DNA of 64,000 bases, taken from NCBI RefSeq assembly GCF_009690905.1, contig NZ_VOSW01000021.1, positions 41,897 to 105,896 of the forward strand, in the 5' to 3' direction. Numbering within the stretch: the first letter of the stretch is position 1; each line of letters opens with the position of its first letter. The DNA is from Paraburkholderia madseniana (GTDB taxonomy: Bacteria; Pseudomonadota; Gammaproteobacteria; Burkholderiales; Burkholderiaceae). Position numbers and translations under genes: made by a program. Shown here piece by piece: positions 9,274 through 16,754 of this stretch. The notes beneath the pieces are model-generated. The model saw nothing but the letters and a program-made list of their open reading frames with translations, did no database searches and was not told where the DNA came from.

Positions 9274-10053
9274 ATGCAGAAACCCGACCCGGCCAACGTG
9301 CTGCCTCTCTCCGCCCCGCCGCTCTACGAGCAGATAAAGACTGCTTTGCGCTCGCGAATTCTCGACGGCACGTATGCGGCCCATTCGCAGATGCCGTCTG
9401 AGAACGACCTGTGCACCAGGTTCAACGTCAGCCGTATCACCGTGCGGCAAGCGCTCGGCGATCTGCAAAAGGAAGGCCTCGTTTTCAAACTGCACGGCAA
9501 GGGCACCTTTGTCTCCAAGCCGAAGGCCTTCCAGAACGTCAGTGCGTTGCAAGGTTTCGCCGAAGCGATGTCGTCGATGGGCTATGAGATCGTCAACCAG
9601 CTCAAACATATCCGCTTCATTCCCGCCACCGCGCACATCGCGAGCCGGCTTCAACTGCCCGAAGGCACGAAGGTCGCCGAAATCCGTCGCGTGCGGATGC
9701 TCAATCGCGAGCCGGTGTCGCTCGAAATCACGTGGGTGCCGGAAGCGTTGGGCAAACGCCTGGCCGGCGCCGATCTCGTCACGCGCGACATCTTCCTGAT
9801 TCTCGAGAACGACTGCGTGGTGCCGCTCGGCCACGCCGACGTCTCCATCGACGCGATTCTCGCCGACGATGAAATCGTCGAATCCCTGAACGTTGAAGAA
9901 GGCAGCCCGGTGCTTCGCATCGAACGTCTGACGCATAGCGCGGACGGCACACCGATCGATTACGAATACCTCTATTTTCGCGGCGACGCGTTTCAGTACC
10001 GCTTTCGCATCGACAGGCAGAAAGAGAAGAAGACCAAAAGGAACACGAAATGA
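9274..10053 (+). CDS. GntR-family (HutC subfamily) transcriptional regulator
   Basis: From MQKPDPANVLPL the protein has 259 residues. An N-terminal winged helix (LYEQIKTALRSRILDGTYAAHSQMPSENDLCTRFNVSRITVRQALGDLQKEGLVFKLHGKGTFV) is followed by a UTRA ligand-binding domain (VAEIRRVRMLNREPVSLEITWVP). In-frame GTG/ATG codons at 9232 and 9235 are possible starts, but a palindromic operator-like site overlaps them. Its stop overlaps the next gene start (ATGA at 10050-10053), which ties it to the AprAB-like operon. It probably senses a substrate or product of that pathway. Confidence 0.9.
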   Translation: MQKPDPANVLPLSAPPLYEQIKTALRSRILDGTYAAHSQMPSENDLCTRFNVSRITVRQALGDLQKEGLVFKLHGKGTFVSKPKAFQNVSALQGFAEAMSSMGYEIVNQLKHIRFIPATAHIASRLQLPEGTKVAEIRRVRMLNREPVSLEITWVPEALGKRLAGADLVTRDIFLILENDCVVPLGHADVSIDAILADDEIVESLNVEEGSPVLRIERLTHSADGTPIDYEYLYFRGDAFQYRFRIDRQKEKKTKRNTK

Positions 10054-11783
10054 ATACGCACGTGATCGAGTACGACCTGGTCGTCGTGGGAGGTGGCACC
10101 GCCGGTCCGATGGCTGCCGTCAAAGCAAAAGAACAGAATCCGAATCTGAAGGTCCTGCTGCTGGAAAAGGCCAACGTCAAACGCAGCGGCGCGATTTCGA
10201 TGGGCATGGACGGGTTGAATAACGCCGTCATCCCAGGCCACGCCACGCCCGAGCAGTACACGAAGGAAATCACCATCGCCAACGACGGCATCGTTGATCA
10301 GTCAGCCGTCTACGCCTACGCCCGGCATAGTTTCGAGACCATCGAAGAACTCGACCGCTGGGGCGTGAAGTTCGAAAAAGACGGCACAGGTGACTATGCG
10401 GTCAAGAAAGTGCATCACATTGGCTCCTATGTTCTGCCGATGCCGGAAGGCCATGACATCAAGAAAGTGCTCTACCGGCAGCTCAAACGCGCACGCATTG
10501 CGATCACCAATCGCATCGTCGTCACGCGTGTTCTGACCGATGCGCAAGGGCGCGCTTGCGGCGTACTGGGCTTCGATTGTCGTACGGCGGATTTCTATGT
10601 GGTGCGCGCGAAGGCTGTCATTCTCAGTTGTGGGGCGGCGGGACGGCTCGGTTTGCCGTCCTCGGGCTACCTGATGGGAACCTACGAGAACCCCACCAAC
10701 GCCGGCGATGGTTACGCGATGGCCTATCACGCGGGCGCAGCGCTAGCGAACCTCGAGTGCTTCCAGATCAACCCGCTGATCAAGGACTACAACGGCCCCG
10801 CATGCGCCTATGTGACGGGCCCGCTCGGCGGCTTCACCGCGAACGGCAAGGGTGAACGTTTCATCGAATGCGATTACTGGAGCGGCCAGATGATGTGGGA
10901 GTTCTATCAGGAACTCCAAAGCGGTAACGGACCGGTGTTTCTGAAGCTCGACCATCTCGCCGAAGAAACCATTCAAACCATCGAGCAGATTCTGCACACG
11001 AATGAGCGCCCGAGCCGGGGACGATTTCATGCGGGACGCGGCACCGATTACCGGCAGCAGATGATCGAGATGCACATCTCGGAGATCGGTTTTTGCAGCG
11101 GCCATAGCGCATCCGGCGTCTACGTGAACGAGCGCGCGGAAACCACGGTCGCCGGTCTCTACGCCGCCGGCGACATGGCCGCGGTACCGCACAACTACAT
11201 GCTCGGCGCATTCACCTACGGCTGGTTCGCGGGGCAAAACGCGGCGCAATACGTCGACGGCCGTGAGCATGCGGCGCTCGATACCGAGCAGATCGAAGCC
11301 GAACGGGCGCGAATCTATGCGCCGCTCGAACGCGAGACAGGGCTTGCGCCGGCGCAAGTCGAATACAAGCTGCGCCGCATGGTGAACGACTATCTTCAGC
11401 CGCCGAAGGTCACGCGCAAGATGGAAATCGGCCTGCAACGTTTCGCTGAAATCGCCACCGACATCGACCAGATCAAAGCCGACAATCCGCACGAACTGAT
11501 GCGCGCCGCGGAAGTACGGGCGATTCGCGACTGCGCCGAAATGGCGGCCCACGCGTCGCTGTATCGCACGGAAAGCCGCTGGGGGCTGTACCACCATCGC
11601 GTCGATTATCCGCAGCGTAATGACGCGGAGTGGTTCTGCCACACGCATCTGAAGAAAGATGCAGCGGGCCGCATGGTCAGCGAAAAACGCGCTGTCGAGC
11701 CGTACGTGGTGCCGCTCGACAGCCACGAGAGTCACGCCTATCAGAACCTGCGCATCGGCGAGCCCGCGCTGGCGGACACCTGA
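10050..11783 (+). CDS. AprA-like FAD-dependent oxidoreductase (fumarate reductase/adenylylsulfate reductase alpha fold)
   Basis: A 577-residue flavoprotein with a dinucleotide-binding N-terminus (DLVVVGGGTAGPMAAVKAKE), LLLEKANVKRSGAISMGMDGLNN, a second FAD segment (GLYAAGDMAAVPHNYMLGAF) and a C-terminal helical domain (TESRWGLYHHRVDYPQRND). The phrase EKANVKRSGAISMG is more like adenylylsulfate reductase AprA than fumarate reductase, and the next gene encodes an AprB-like ferredoxin. No ATP sulfurylase or Qmo genes are nearby, so classical APS chemistry is doubtful. It may reduce or oxidise another sulfur compound. Translation is coupled to the GntR gene. The substrate is not known. Confidence 0.85.
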   Translation: MNTHVIEYDLVVVGGGTAGPMAAVKAKEQNPNLKVLLLEKANVKRSGAISMGMDGLNNAVIPGHATPEQYTKEITIANDGIVDQSAVYAYARHSFETIEELDRWGVKFEKDGTGDYAVKKVHHIGSYVLPMPEGHDIKKVLYRQLKRARIAITNRIVVTRVLTDAQGRACGVLGFDCRTADFYVVRAKAVILSCGAAGRLGLPSSGYLMGTYENPTNAGDGYAMAYHAGAALANLECFQINPLIKDYNGPACAYVTGPLGGFTANGKGERFIECDYWSGQMMWEFYQELQSGNGPVFLKLDHLAEETIQTIEQILHTNERPSRGRFHAGRGTDYRQQMIEMHISEIGFCSGHSASGVYVNERAETTVAGLYAAGDMAAVPHNYMLGAFTYGWFAGQNAAQYVDGREHAALDTEQIEAERARIYAPLERETGLAPAQVEYKLRRMVNDYLQPPKVTRKMEIGLQRFAEIATDIDQIKADNPHELMRAAEVRAIRDCAEMAAHASLYRTESRWGLYHHRVDYPQRNDAEWFCHTHLKKDAAGRMVSEKRAVEPYVVPLDSHESHAYQNLRIGEPALADT

Positions 11784-11792
11784 GGAGCCACC

Positions 11793-12038
11793 ATGTCTAC
11801 GACACCGCACAACATTTTCCAGCGCAGCGCAGCGCCGGTCACGATCGACGAAGACAAATGCATCGCCGACAAAGGCTGCACAGTCTGCGTGGATGTATGC
11901 CCGCTCGACCTGCTCGCGATCGACCTGACTAAAGGCAAGGCGTACATGAAGTTCGACGAATGCTGGTACTGCATGCCGTGCGAGAAGGATTGCCCGACCG
12001 ATGCGGTCAGGGTCGACATTCCTTATCTGCTGCGCTAG
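11793..12038 (+). CDS. AprB-like ferredoxin with two [4Fe-4S] motifs
   Basis: This 81-residue protein carries CIADKGCTVCVDVCP (C-x5-C-x2-C-x3-CP) and CWYCMPCEKDCP (C-x2-C-x2-C-x3-CP), enough for two [4Fe-4S] clusters. The second motif is close to the CWxCxxCxxxCPxxAI segment of AprB, but the long C-terminal tail of AprB is absent. It lies nine bases after the flavoprotein stop, with a GAGGAG ribosome site. It should pass electrons to or from the AprA-like FAD. Confidence 0.92.
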   Translation: MSTTPHNIFQRSAAPVTIDEDKCIADKGCTVCVDVCPLDLLAIDLTKGKAYMKFDECWYCMPCEKDCPTDAVRVDIPYLLR

Positions 12039-12067
12039 TAGCGAATCCTCAAGACACCACTCAACTC

Positions 12068-13075
12068 ATGACTGATATTTCGCTTCCGCTGACGTTCGAC
12101 CCCTATTCCCTCGATCCGGAGGCCGCAGCACTCCTGCCGCGCCTCGCGTCCGCGGACGCCGCCGTGCGCCGCATCGCTCTCCTTGCGCTCGCCGACCTCG
12201 AAGACGAAGCCTTGCTCGGACCGATTGTCGCTGCGTTACGCACCGACACATCATCGGACGTTCGGGCGCAAGCCGCCGAGCTGCTCGGTGCATGGGAGCG
12301 CGCCGACGCGGTAACGGCGCTGTGCGAAGCGCTGGCAGATCGTGCTGAAGATGTCCGCGACGCAGCCGCGCAGAGTCTGTCCAATCTGAAGAACCCTGAA
12401 TCCGGGCCACTGCTCGCACCGTGGACCACGCATGACGATCCGTTCGTGCGCCAGGCTGCGCTTCGCGGCCTGCGCGAATTACGCTATGCGGGTGCGTTGG
12501 AACCCGCGCTGGCCGCACTGAGCGCGAGCGAGGATGGTGTGCGGCTCGAAGCCGTGAGCGTGCTTGGCTGGTTGAAGAGCGAGCGCGCGCTTGGCCCTCT
12601 TACCGCCATCGCCGCGCAGGATCCGAGCGCCGCCGTGCGACGCGCGGCAATCGGCGCGTTGGGCATCGGCGCAGCAGCGACGGATGAAACCATCGCCGCG
12701 TTGCTGAGCGCGTTGCGCGATGCCGCATGGCAGGTCCGTGAAGAAGCAGCGGCCACGCTCGGCAAACTGCGCGCGTCGGGCGCACAGGGCGCATTGATCG
12801 CGGCGCTCGACGACGACTACTGGCAAGTCCGTCTGCAGGCAGTCCGCGCGTTAGGCAAACTCGGCAATGCAAACGCAAACGCTACCGCGAGCACTGCGGT
12901 CGCCGTGTTGCTCACGCATGCGATCAGCAATCTGCGCAAGGAAGCGGCATTGTCGCTTGGCGAACTGGGCGACGCAGCGTCGTTGCCGGCCTTGCACACA
13001 GCCGCGACCGATCCCGACCCGGAAGTACGCAAGGCCGCACGTATAGCGTTGGCGCAGATTGAAAAGGCGCACTGA
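12068..13075 (+). CDS. HEAT-repeat protein
   Basis: From the ATG at 12068 (MTDISLPLTFDPYSL) the protein has 335 residues, almost all in HEAT/PBS-lyase-like helical repeats of about 31 residues. Recurring cores include DVRAQAAELLGAWERADAV, DVRDAAAQSLSNLKNPES and WQVREEAAATLGKLRASGA. There is no signal peptide or membrane segment. Such scaffolds often bind iron-sulfur or redox partners. Here it lies 29 bp after the ferredoxin gene and overlaps the DUF971 gene by one base, so it may be an assembly factor or third subunit of the AprAB-like enzyme. That role is inferred from context. Confidence 0.88.
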   Translation: MTDISLPLTFDPYSLDPEAAALLPRLASADAAVRRIALLALADLEDEALLGPIVAALRTDTSSDVRAQAAELLGAWERADAVTALCEALADRAEDVRDAAAQSLSNLKNPESGPLLAPWTTHDDPFVRQAALRGLRELRYAGALEPALAALSASEDGVRLEAVSVLGWLKSERALGPLTAIAAQDPSAAVRRAAIGALGIGAAATDETIAALLSALRDAAWQVREEAAATLGKLRASGAQGALIAALDDDYWQVRLQAVRALGKLGNANANATASTAVAVLLTHAISNLRKEAALSLGELGDAASLPALHTAATDPDPEVRKAARIALAQIEKAH

Positions 13076-13353
13076 TGAACGCGCCCGAACACGTGACGAT
13101 TCATGCCGCGACGGGGCGACTGTCCCTGACGTGGCGCGATGGCCAAACGCAGTGGATCGACAACGCCACGCTGAGGGAGCGGTGCCCTTGCTCGACATGC
13201 CGTCGCTTGACGCGTTCGGGCCAGGTGGCGCGAATCGAGCCGCGCCTCGCGATTGTCGACGTGCAGCCGATGGGCTACGGCGTGCAGATCGTGTTCAGCG
13301 ACGGACACGCGCAGGGAATTTATCCGTGGGATTATCTGGCGGGAATTGCCTGA
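13075..13353 (+). CDS. DUF971-domain protein
   Basis: A 92-residue protein made of one DUF971 (gamma-butyrobetaine hydroxylase-like N-terminal) domain: LSLTWRDGQTQWIDNATLRERCPCSTCRR near residues 15-44, then GYGVQIVFSDGHAQGIYPWDYL. The C-x-C-x2-C cluster is the usual metal-binding knuckle of this domain. Stand-alone DUF971 proteins often accompany Fe-S cluster carriers or iron enzymes. It is the last gene of the AprAB-like operon, joined to the HEAT gene by a TGATG overlap. A role in metallocentre assembly is plausible but unproven. Confidence 0.87.
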   Translation: MNAPEHVTIHAATGRLSLTWRDGQTQWIDNATLRERCPCSTCRRLTRSGQVARIEPRLAIVDVQPMGYGVQIVFSDGHAQGIYPWDYLAGIA

Positions 13354-13366
13354 ATGCAGGCGTAGG

Positions 13367-13399
13367 AAAGCGGCGACCGCAATAAACGGCCGCCGCTTT
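13367..13399. terminator. shared terminator between convergent operons
   Basis: The 9-base arms aaagcggcg (13367-13375) and cgccgcttt (13391-13399) form a stem followed by T residues on the plus strand, and by CTTTCC on the minus strand. It lies in the 49 bp between the DUF971 gene end and the cysteine desulfurase end, so it can end both transcripts. Confidence 0.7.
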
Positions 13400-13402
13400 T
13401 CA

Positions 13403-15433
13403 TTAGCGTCGCGAAGACAGCCGACGCACAACCGACACCAGCGCATCGACTTCATCGCAGGTGTTGTAGAACGCAAGCGACGGCCTCACCGTGGCTTCCA
13501 CGCCAAAGCGCCGCAAGATCGGCTGCGCGCAATGATGCCCCGAGCGCACGGCGATGCCCTCTTCGTTCAGCGCCTGCCCTACTTCCTCGGTCTCGTAGCC
13601 CTTCAACACAAAGGACAGCACGCTGGCCTTGTCGCGCGCCGTGCCAATCAGGCGCACACCGGGCACGGGCTGCAGCACGCTCGTCGCATAGGCCAGCAGA
13701 TCGTGTTCATAGCGCGCGATATTCTCGATGCCCACGCGCTGAACGTAATCGATCGCAGCACCCAGTCCTACCGCATCGGCGATATTGCCCGTGCCTGCTT
13801 CGAAACGATTCGGCGGAGGCTGGAATACGGTGCGCTCGAAGGTGACGTCCGCGATCATGTTGCCGCCACCCTGCCAGGGCGGCATATCCTCCAGAATCGC
13901 GCGCTTGCCGTAGACCACGCCGATGCCGGTCGGACCGAACACCTTGTGCCCCGAGAACACGAAGAAGTCCGCGTCAAGCGCCTGCACATCTACCCGCATG
14001 TGCGACACAGACTGAGCACCGTCGACCAGCGCCTTCGCACCTGCACGATGCGCGAGCTCGACGATCTCCTTGACCGGCACCACCGTGCCCAACGCATTCG
14101 ACACCTGCGTGACCGACACAATCTTCGTTCGGTCATTGAGCAGCCGCCGATATTCGTCGAGCAGAACCTGACCACTGTCGTCGACCGGAATCACGCGCAG
14201 CTTGGCACCGGTTTGTGCGGCAAGCTGCTGCCACGGCACGATGTTGGCGTGATGCTCCAGATGCGAGACGATGATCTCATCACCCTCGCCGACATGCTTC
14301 ACGCCCCACGTCTTCGCGATCAGGTTGATCGCTTCGGTGGTGCCGCGCACGAAGATGATTTCCTCCGGCGATGCCGCGCCAATGAAACGCTGCACCTTGC
14401 TGCGTGCGGCTTCGTACGCATCCGTGGCGCGGCCGGCCAGCGCATGGGCAGCCCGATGGATGTTCGAGTTCTCATGTGCGTAGAAATACGCGAGCCGATC
14501 GATCACCGCCTGCGGTTTGTGCGTGGTCGCGGCATTGTCGAACCACACGAGCTGACGGCCATTCACGCGTTCCTGCAGAATCGGAAAGTCCCGGCGAATC
14601 GCATTCACATCGAACGGCGGATGCGCTGACGGCCCGGCATGCGGCACGCCATCTGTCTTAGCGGAAGAGTGCCCGGGAAATTGCGATCCCTCATTCAGAT
14701 TCAGGAAATAGTGCGAACCGGCGGTGTGCTGCGCCGGTGCGACGCCCGGCGCCGCATGCGATGCTGCCGGCCTGTCGTACGGGAAGCGCTGCTCGGCGAG
14801 CGGCTGATCGACACCAGGGAGTCCGAGCGATTGTGCGCTGACTTCGTTCCAACCCGGCACGACGATATCCGGCGACGCAACTGTCGATGTCCGGGCTTGT
14901 GCCGTTTCGCCAAGAAAATAATAAGGCGACGCTGAGACGGGCGACGCAGGCGCTGCACCACCCGCGGACGGACGCTGCGCACCGTGTGCTTCAGGCACGC
15001 CCAGCGCCGCCCCGCCAAAGCGCGGATCGAGTGCCGGCGCAACGGTCACCGCGCTATCCGGCAAGCCGTTCTGCGCAACTGCATGGGGAGCCAACGCAGG
15101 CGCGCGATTCCCCAACGACAGAACATGCGTCGGCGCTGAAGGCAACAAGTTGCCCCCCGGCACATGCCCCTGCGGCAACGCTGCACCAGGCACGCCAGTG
15201 CCCGCGCCGCCGGGACCCGCGAGCGGCGAACCGGCCGGGGCCGGATTGCTGATCTCGCTGGTCACAGGCGCCGTGAACGGCAGCGTGGCGGCCACGTCGG
15301 GCGCACCGCCTACCTGCGGCGCGTTGCCCGGCAGCGCCGAGAAGAACGCATTGGCCAGCGACGCTAACGTCGCCGGATCAGGCAAACCCGCGGGCGGACC
15401 CGTCGGCACATCGTGCGGCAGGACGCTATCCAT
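13403..15433 (-). CDS. family 2A encapsulin cargo: cysteine desulfurase with long disordered N-terminus
   Basis: Starting at MDSVLPHDVPTG (15433) the protein has 676 residues. An in-frame ATG at 15463 inside the encapsulin gene is an alternative. Residues ~280 onward are a complete SufS-type PLP desulfurase: SGHKVFGPTG with the PLP lysine and RSGHHCAQP with the catalytic cysteine. The first ~275 residues are rich in Gly, Pro, Ala and Ser and look disordered, but hold short islands: LASLANAFFSALPG, SPYYFLGETAQA, VPGWNEVSAQSLGLPG and SHYFLNLNEG. Known encapsulated desulfurases of this family use such an extension to enter the shell. The ATG follows the encapsulin stop by four bases, so expression is coupled. 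It should produce sulfane sulfur from cysteine inside the compartment. Confidence 0.95.
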   Translation of the reverse strand: MDSVLPHDVPTGPPAGLPDPATLASLANAFFSALPGNAPQVGGAPDVAATLPFTAPVTSEISNPAPAGSPLAGPGGAGTGVPGAALPQGHVPGGNLLPSAPTHVLSLGNRAPALAPHAVAQNGLPDSAVTVAPALDPRFGGAALGVPEAHGAQRPSAGGAAPASPVSASPYYFLGETAQARTSTVASPDIVVPGWNEVSAQSLGLPGVDQPLAEQRFPYDRPAASHAAPGVAPAQHTAGSHYFLNLNEGSQFPGHSSAKTDGVPHAGPSAHPPFDVNAIRRDFPILQERVNGRQLVWFDNAATTHKPQAVIDRLAYFYAHENSNIHRAAHALAGRATDAYEAARSKVQRFIGAASPEEIIFVRGTTEAINLIAKTWGVKHVGEGDEIIVSHLEHHANIVPWQQLAAQTGAKLRVIPVDDSGQVLLDEYRRLLNDRTKIVSVTQVSNALGTVVPVKEIVELAHRAGAKALVDGAQSVSHMRVDVQALDADFFVFSGHKVFGPTGIGVVYGKRAILEDMPPWQGGGNMIADVTFERTVFQPPPNRFEAGTGNIADAVGLGAAIDYVQRVGIENIARYEHDLLAYATSVLQPVPGVRLIGTARDKASVLSFVLKGYETEEVGQALNEEGIAVRSGHHCAQPILRRFGVEATVRPSLAFYNTCDEVDALVSVVRRLSSRR

Positions 15434-15437
15434 GGGC

Positions 15438-16370
15438 TTACTTGTAGGTGTCTGGGTAGTCATGGTACTTGCCGATCTCCACGTCATCGAGAACTGCCAG
15501 CGCGTCCGGCGAATGCACCGCGAGCGAGCAATAAAGCGAGATCAGATACGACGCGATCGCATGATTGTTGATGCCCATGAAGCGAACCGACAGACCCGGA
15601 CCCTGTTCGCCGGCCACGCCCGGCTGGAACAGGCCGACCACGCCCTGGCGCTTGTCGCCCACGCGCAGCAGCAGAATCTTGGTCTTGCCGTCGGCAACCG
15701 GCACCTTGTCCGACGGAATCAGCGGAACGCCACGCCACGTCAGGAACTGCGAGCCGAACAGGCTGACCGTCGGCGGCGGCACGCCACGGCGTGTGCATTC
15801 ACGACCGAAGGCGGCAATCGCGAGCGGATGCGTCAGGAAAAACGCAGGCTCTTTCCATACCTTGGTCAGCAACTCGTCGAGATCGTCGGGCGTCGGCGCG
15901 CCGGTCAGCGGAAACACGCGCTGTTCTTCGGCCACGTTCGCGAGCAGGCCGTAGTCCGGATTGTTGATCAACTGGCTTTCCTGCAACTCCTTGATCGTTT
16001 CGATCGTGAGGCGCAATTGCTCCTTGATCTGGTCGTGCGGGCTGCTGTACAGATCCGAGATCCGCGTGTGCACGTCGAGCACCGTGCTGACCGCATTCAG
16101 GAAGTACTCGCGCGGTTGCTCTTCGTACGGCACGAATGTGCGCGGCAGAATGCTTTCATCTTCACGCGCGGTGCAGGCCGCCTTGACGGCTTCAGGATTC
16201 TTCACCTGGTTCAGACGATAGATGCCCGCCTCGACCGGCAGCCATTGCAGCAGATGCGTGAGCCAGCGGGGCGTGATCGTGGCGAGTTGCGGAACGGTTT
16301 TGGTGGCATTGGCTAGTTGCCGTGCTGCGGTATCGCCGAGCGCCGTCAGGCCGCCGACTGTTGCTGTCAT
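15438..16370 (-). CDS. family 2A encapsulin nanocompartment shell protein (SrpI-like)
   Basis: This 310-residue protein matches the SrpI-type family 2A encapsulins in its conserved text: TPRWLTHLLQWLPVEAGIYRLNQVKNPE, RTFVPYEEQPREYFLNAVSTVLDVHTRISDLYSSPHDQIKEQLRLTI, and FLTHPLAIAAFGRECTRRGVPPPTVSLFGSQFLTWRGVPLIPSDK. It lacks the cyclic-nucleotide-binding insert of family 2B. The fold is the HK97 phage-capsid fold, and such proteins assemble into icosahedral shells. A GGAGC ribosome site precedes the ATG. The cargo gene follows directly and sulfur enzymes lie upstream, the arrangement described for sulfur-storing encapsulin loci. Its length and intact ends argue for a functional gene. Confidence 0.96.
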   Translation of the reverse strand: MTATVGGLTALGDTAARQLANATKTVPQLATITPRWLTHLLQWLPVEAGIYRLNQVKNPEAVKAACTAREDESILPRTFVPYEEQPREYFLNAVSTVLDVHTRISDLYSSPHDQIKEQLRLTIETIKELQESQLINNPDYGLLANVAEEQRVFPLTGAPTPDDLDELLTKVWKEPAFFLTHPLAIAAFGRECTRRGVPPPTVSLFGSQFLTWRGVPLIPSDKVPVADGKTKILLLRVGDKRQGVVGLFQPGVAGEQGPGLSVRFMGINNHAIASYLISLYCSLAVHSPDALAVLDDVEIGKYHDYPDTYK

Positions 16371-16423
16371 CTGAAGCTCCAGGATTGATAGAAGAAAAAC
16401 AGGAAAGCTTATGAACGAAAGTG

Positions 16424-16452
16424 ATTATGGGAAGACGCCCCTGGCCGTTCAA
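16424..16452 (-). promoter_or_regulatory. candidate promoter for encapsulin-desulfurase transcript
   Basis: On the minus strand TTGAAC (16452-16447) and CATAAT (16429-16424) are 17 bp apart. They give a sigma-70-like promoter about 50 bases upstream of the encapsulin ATG, within the 108 bp gap after the XRE gene. It would let shell and cargo be made separately from the upstream genes. This is based on consensus match only. Confidence 0.5.
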
Positions 16453-16478
16453 CATGCTATAGACGGCAACGCAGCGGT

Positions 16479-16754
16479 CTAACGGGCGGACGCAGGATCG
16501 ATGAGTGTGGAATGCGGGCGTGCGGCAACGCTCACGCCATCGGACGAATGGCTGAGCAGGCGTTCGACCGGCACGTTGAAAGCACGGGCCAGCTTGTCGA
16601 GCGTGACAATCGACGCGATCGCAGAACCGCGCTCGATCTCGCCGACATAAGACCGGTTGAGTCCGGCGTGCTCGGCCAATTGCTCCTGCGACCAGCCGGA
16701 CGCCTCACGAAAGCGCCGCACCGCGGCGCCGAAGTCCCTGACGAGCACGCTCAT
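16479..16754 (-). CDS. XRE-family regulator in the encapsulin operon
   Basis: A 91-residue protein (MSVLVRDFGAAVRRFRE...) with one helix-turn-helix of the Cro/C1 type: SGWSQEQLAEHAGLNRSYVGEIERGSAIASIVTLDKLARAFNVPVERLL. The start is fixed by the ATGA overlap with the acetyltransferase gene (16751-16754). The open frame runs 47 codons further upstream but only as antisense-like sequence. The C-terminal tail of ~20 residues has no recognised domain. Its position just before the encapsulin promoter suggests it controls shell and cargo expression, perhaps in response to sulfur status. That is an inference. Confidence 0.88.
   Translation of the reverse strand: MSVLVRDFGAAVRRFREASGWSQEQLAEHAGLNRSYVGEIERGSAIASIVTLDKLARAFNVPVERLLSHSSDGVSVAARPHSTLIDPASAR

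Noticed and set aside
10050..12038. A genuine dissimilatory APS reductase (AprBA)
   Set aside because: The ferredoxin lacks the AprB tail, and neither sat, qmo nor dsr genes are present in the window. Similarity supports only the name AprAB-like.
13403..15433. The long N-terminal part of the desulfurase as a fusion artefact or a misassembled frame
   Set aside because: It is in frame, starts right after the encapsulin stop, has conserved-looking islands and matches the known design of encapsulated desulfurases.
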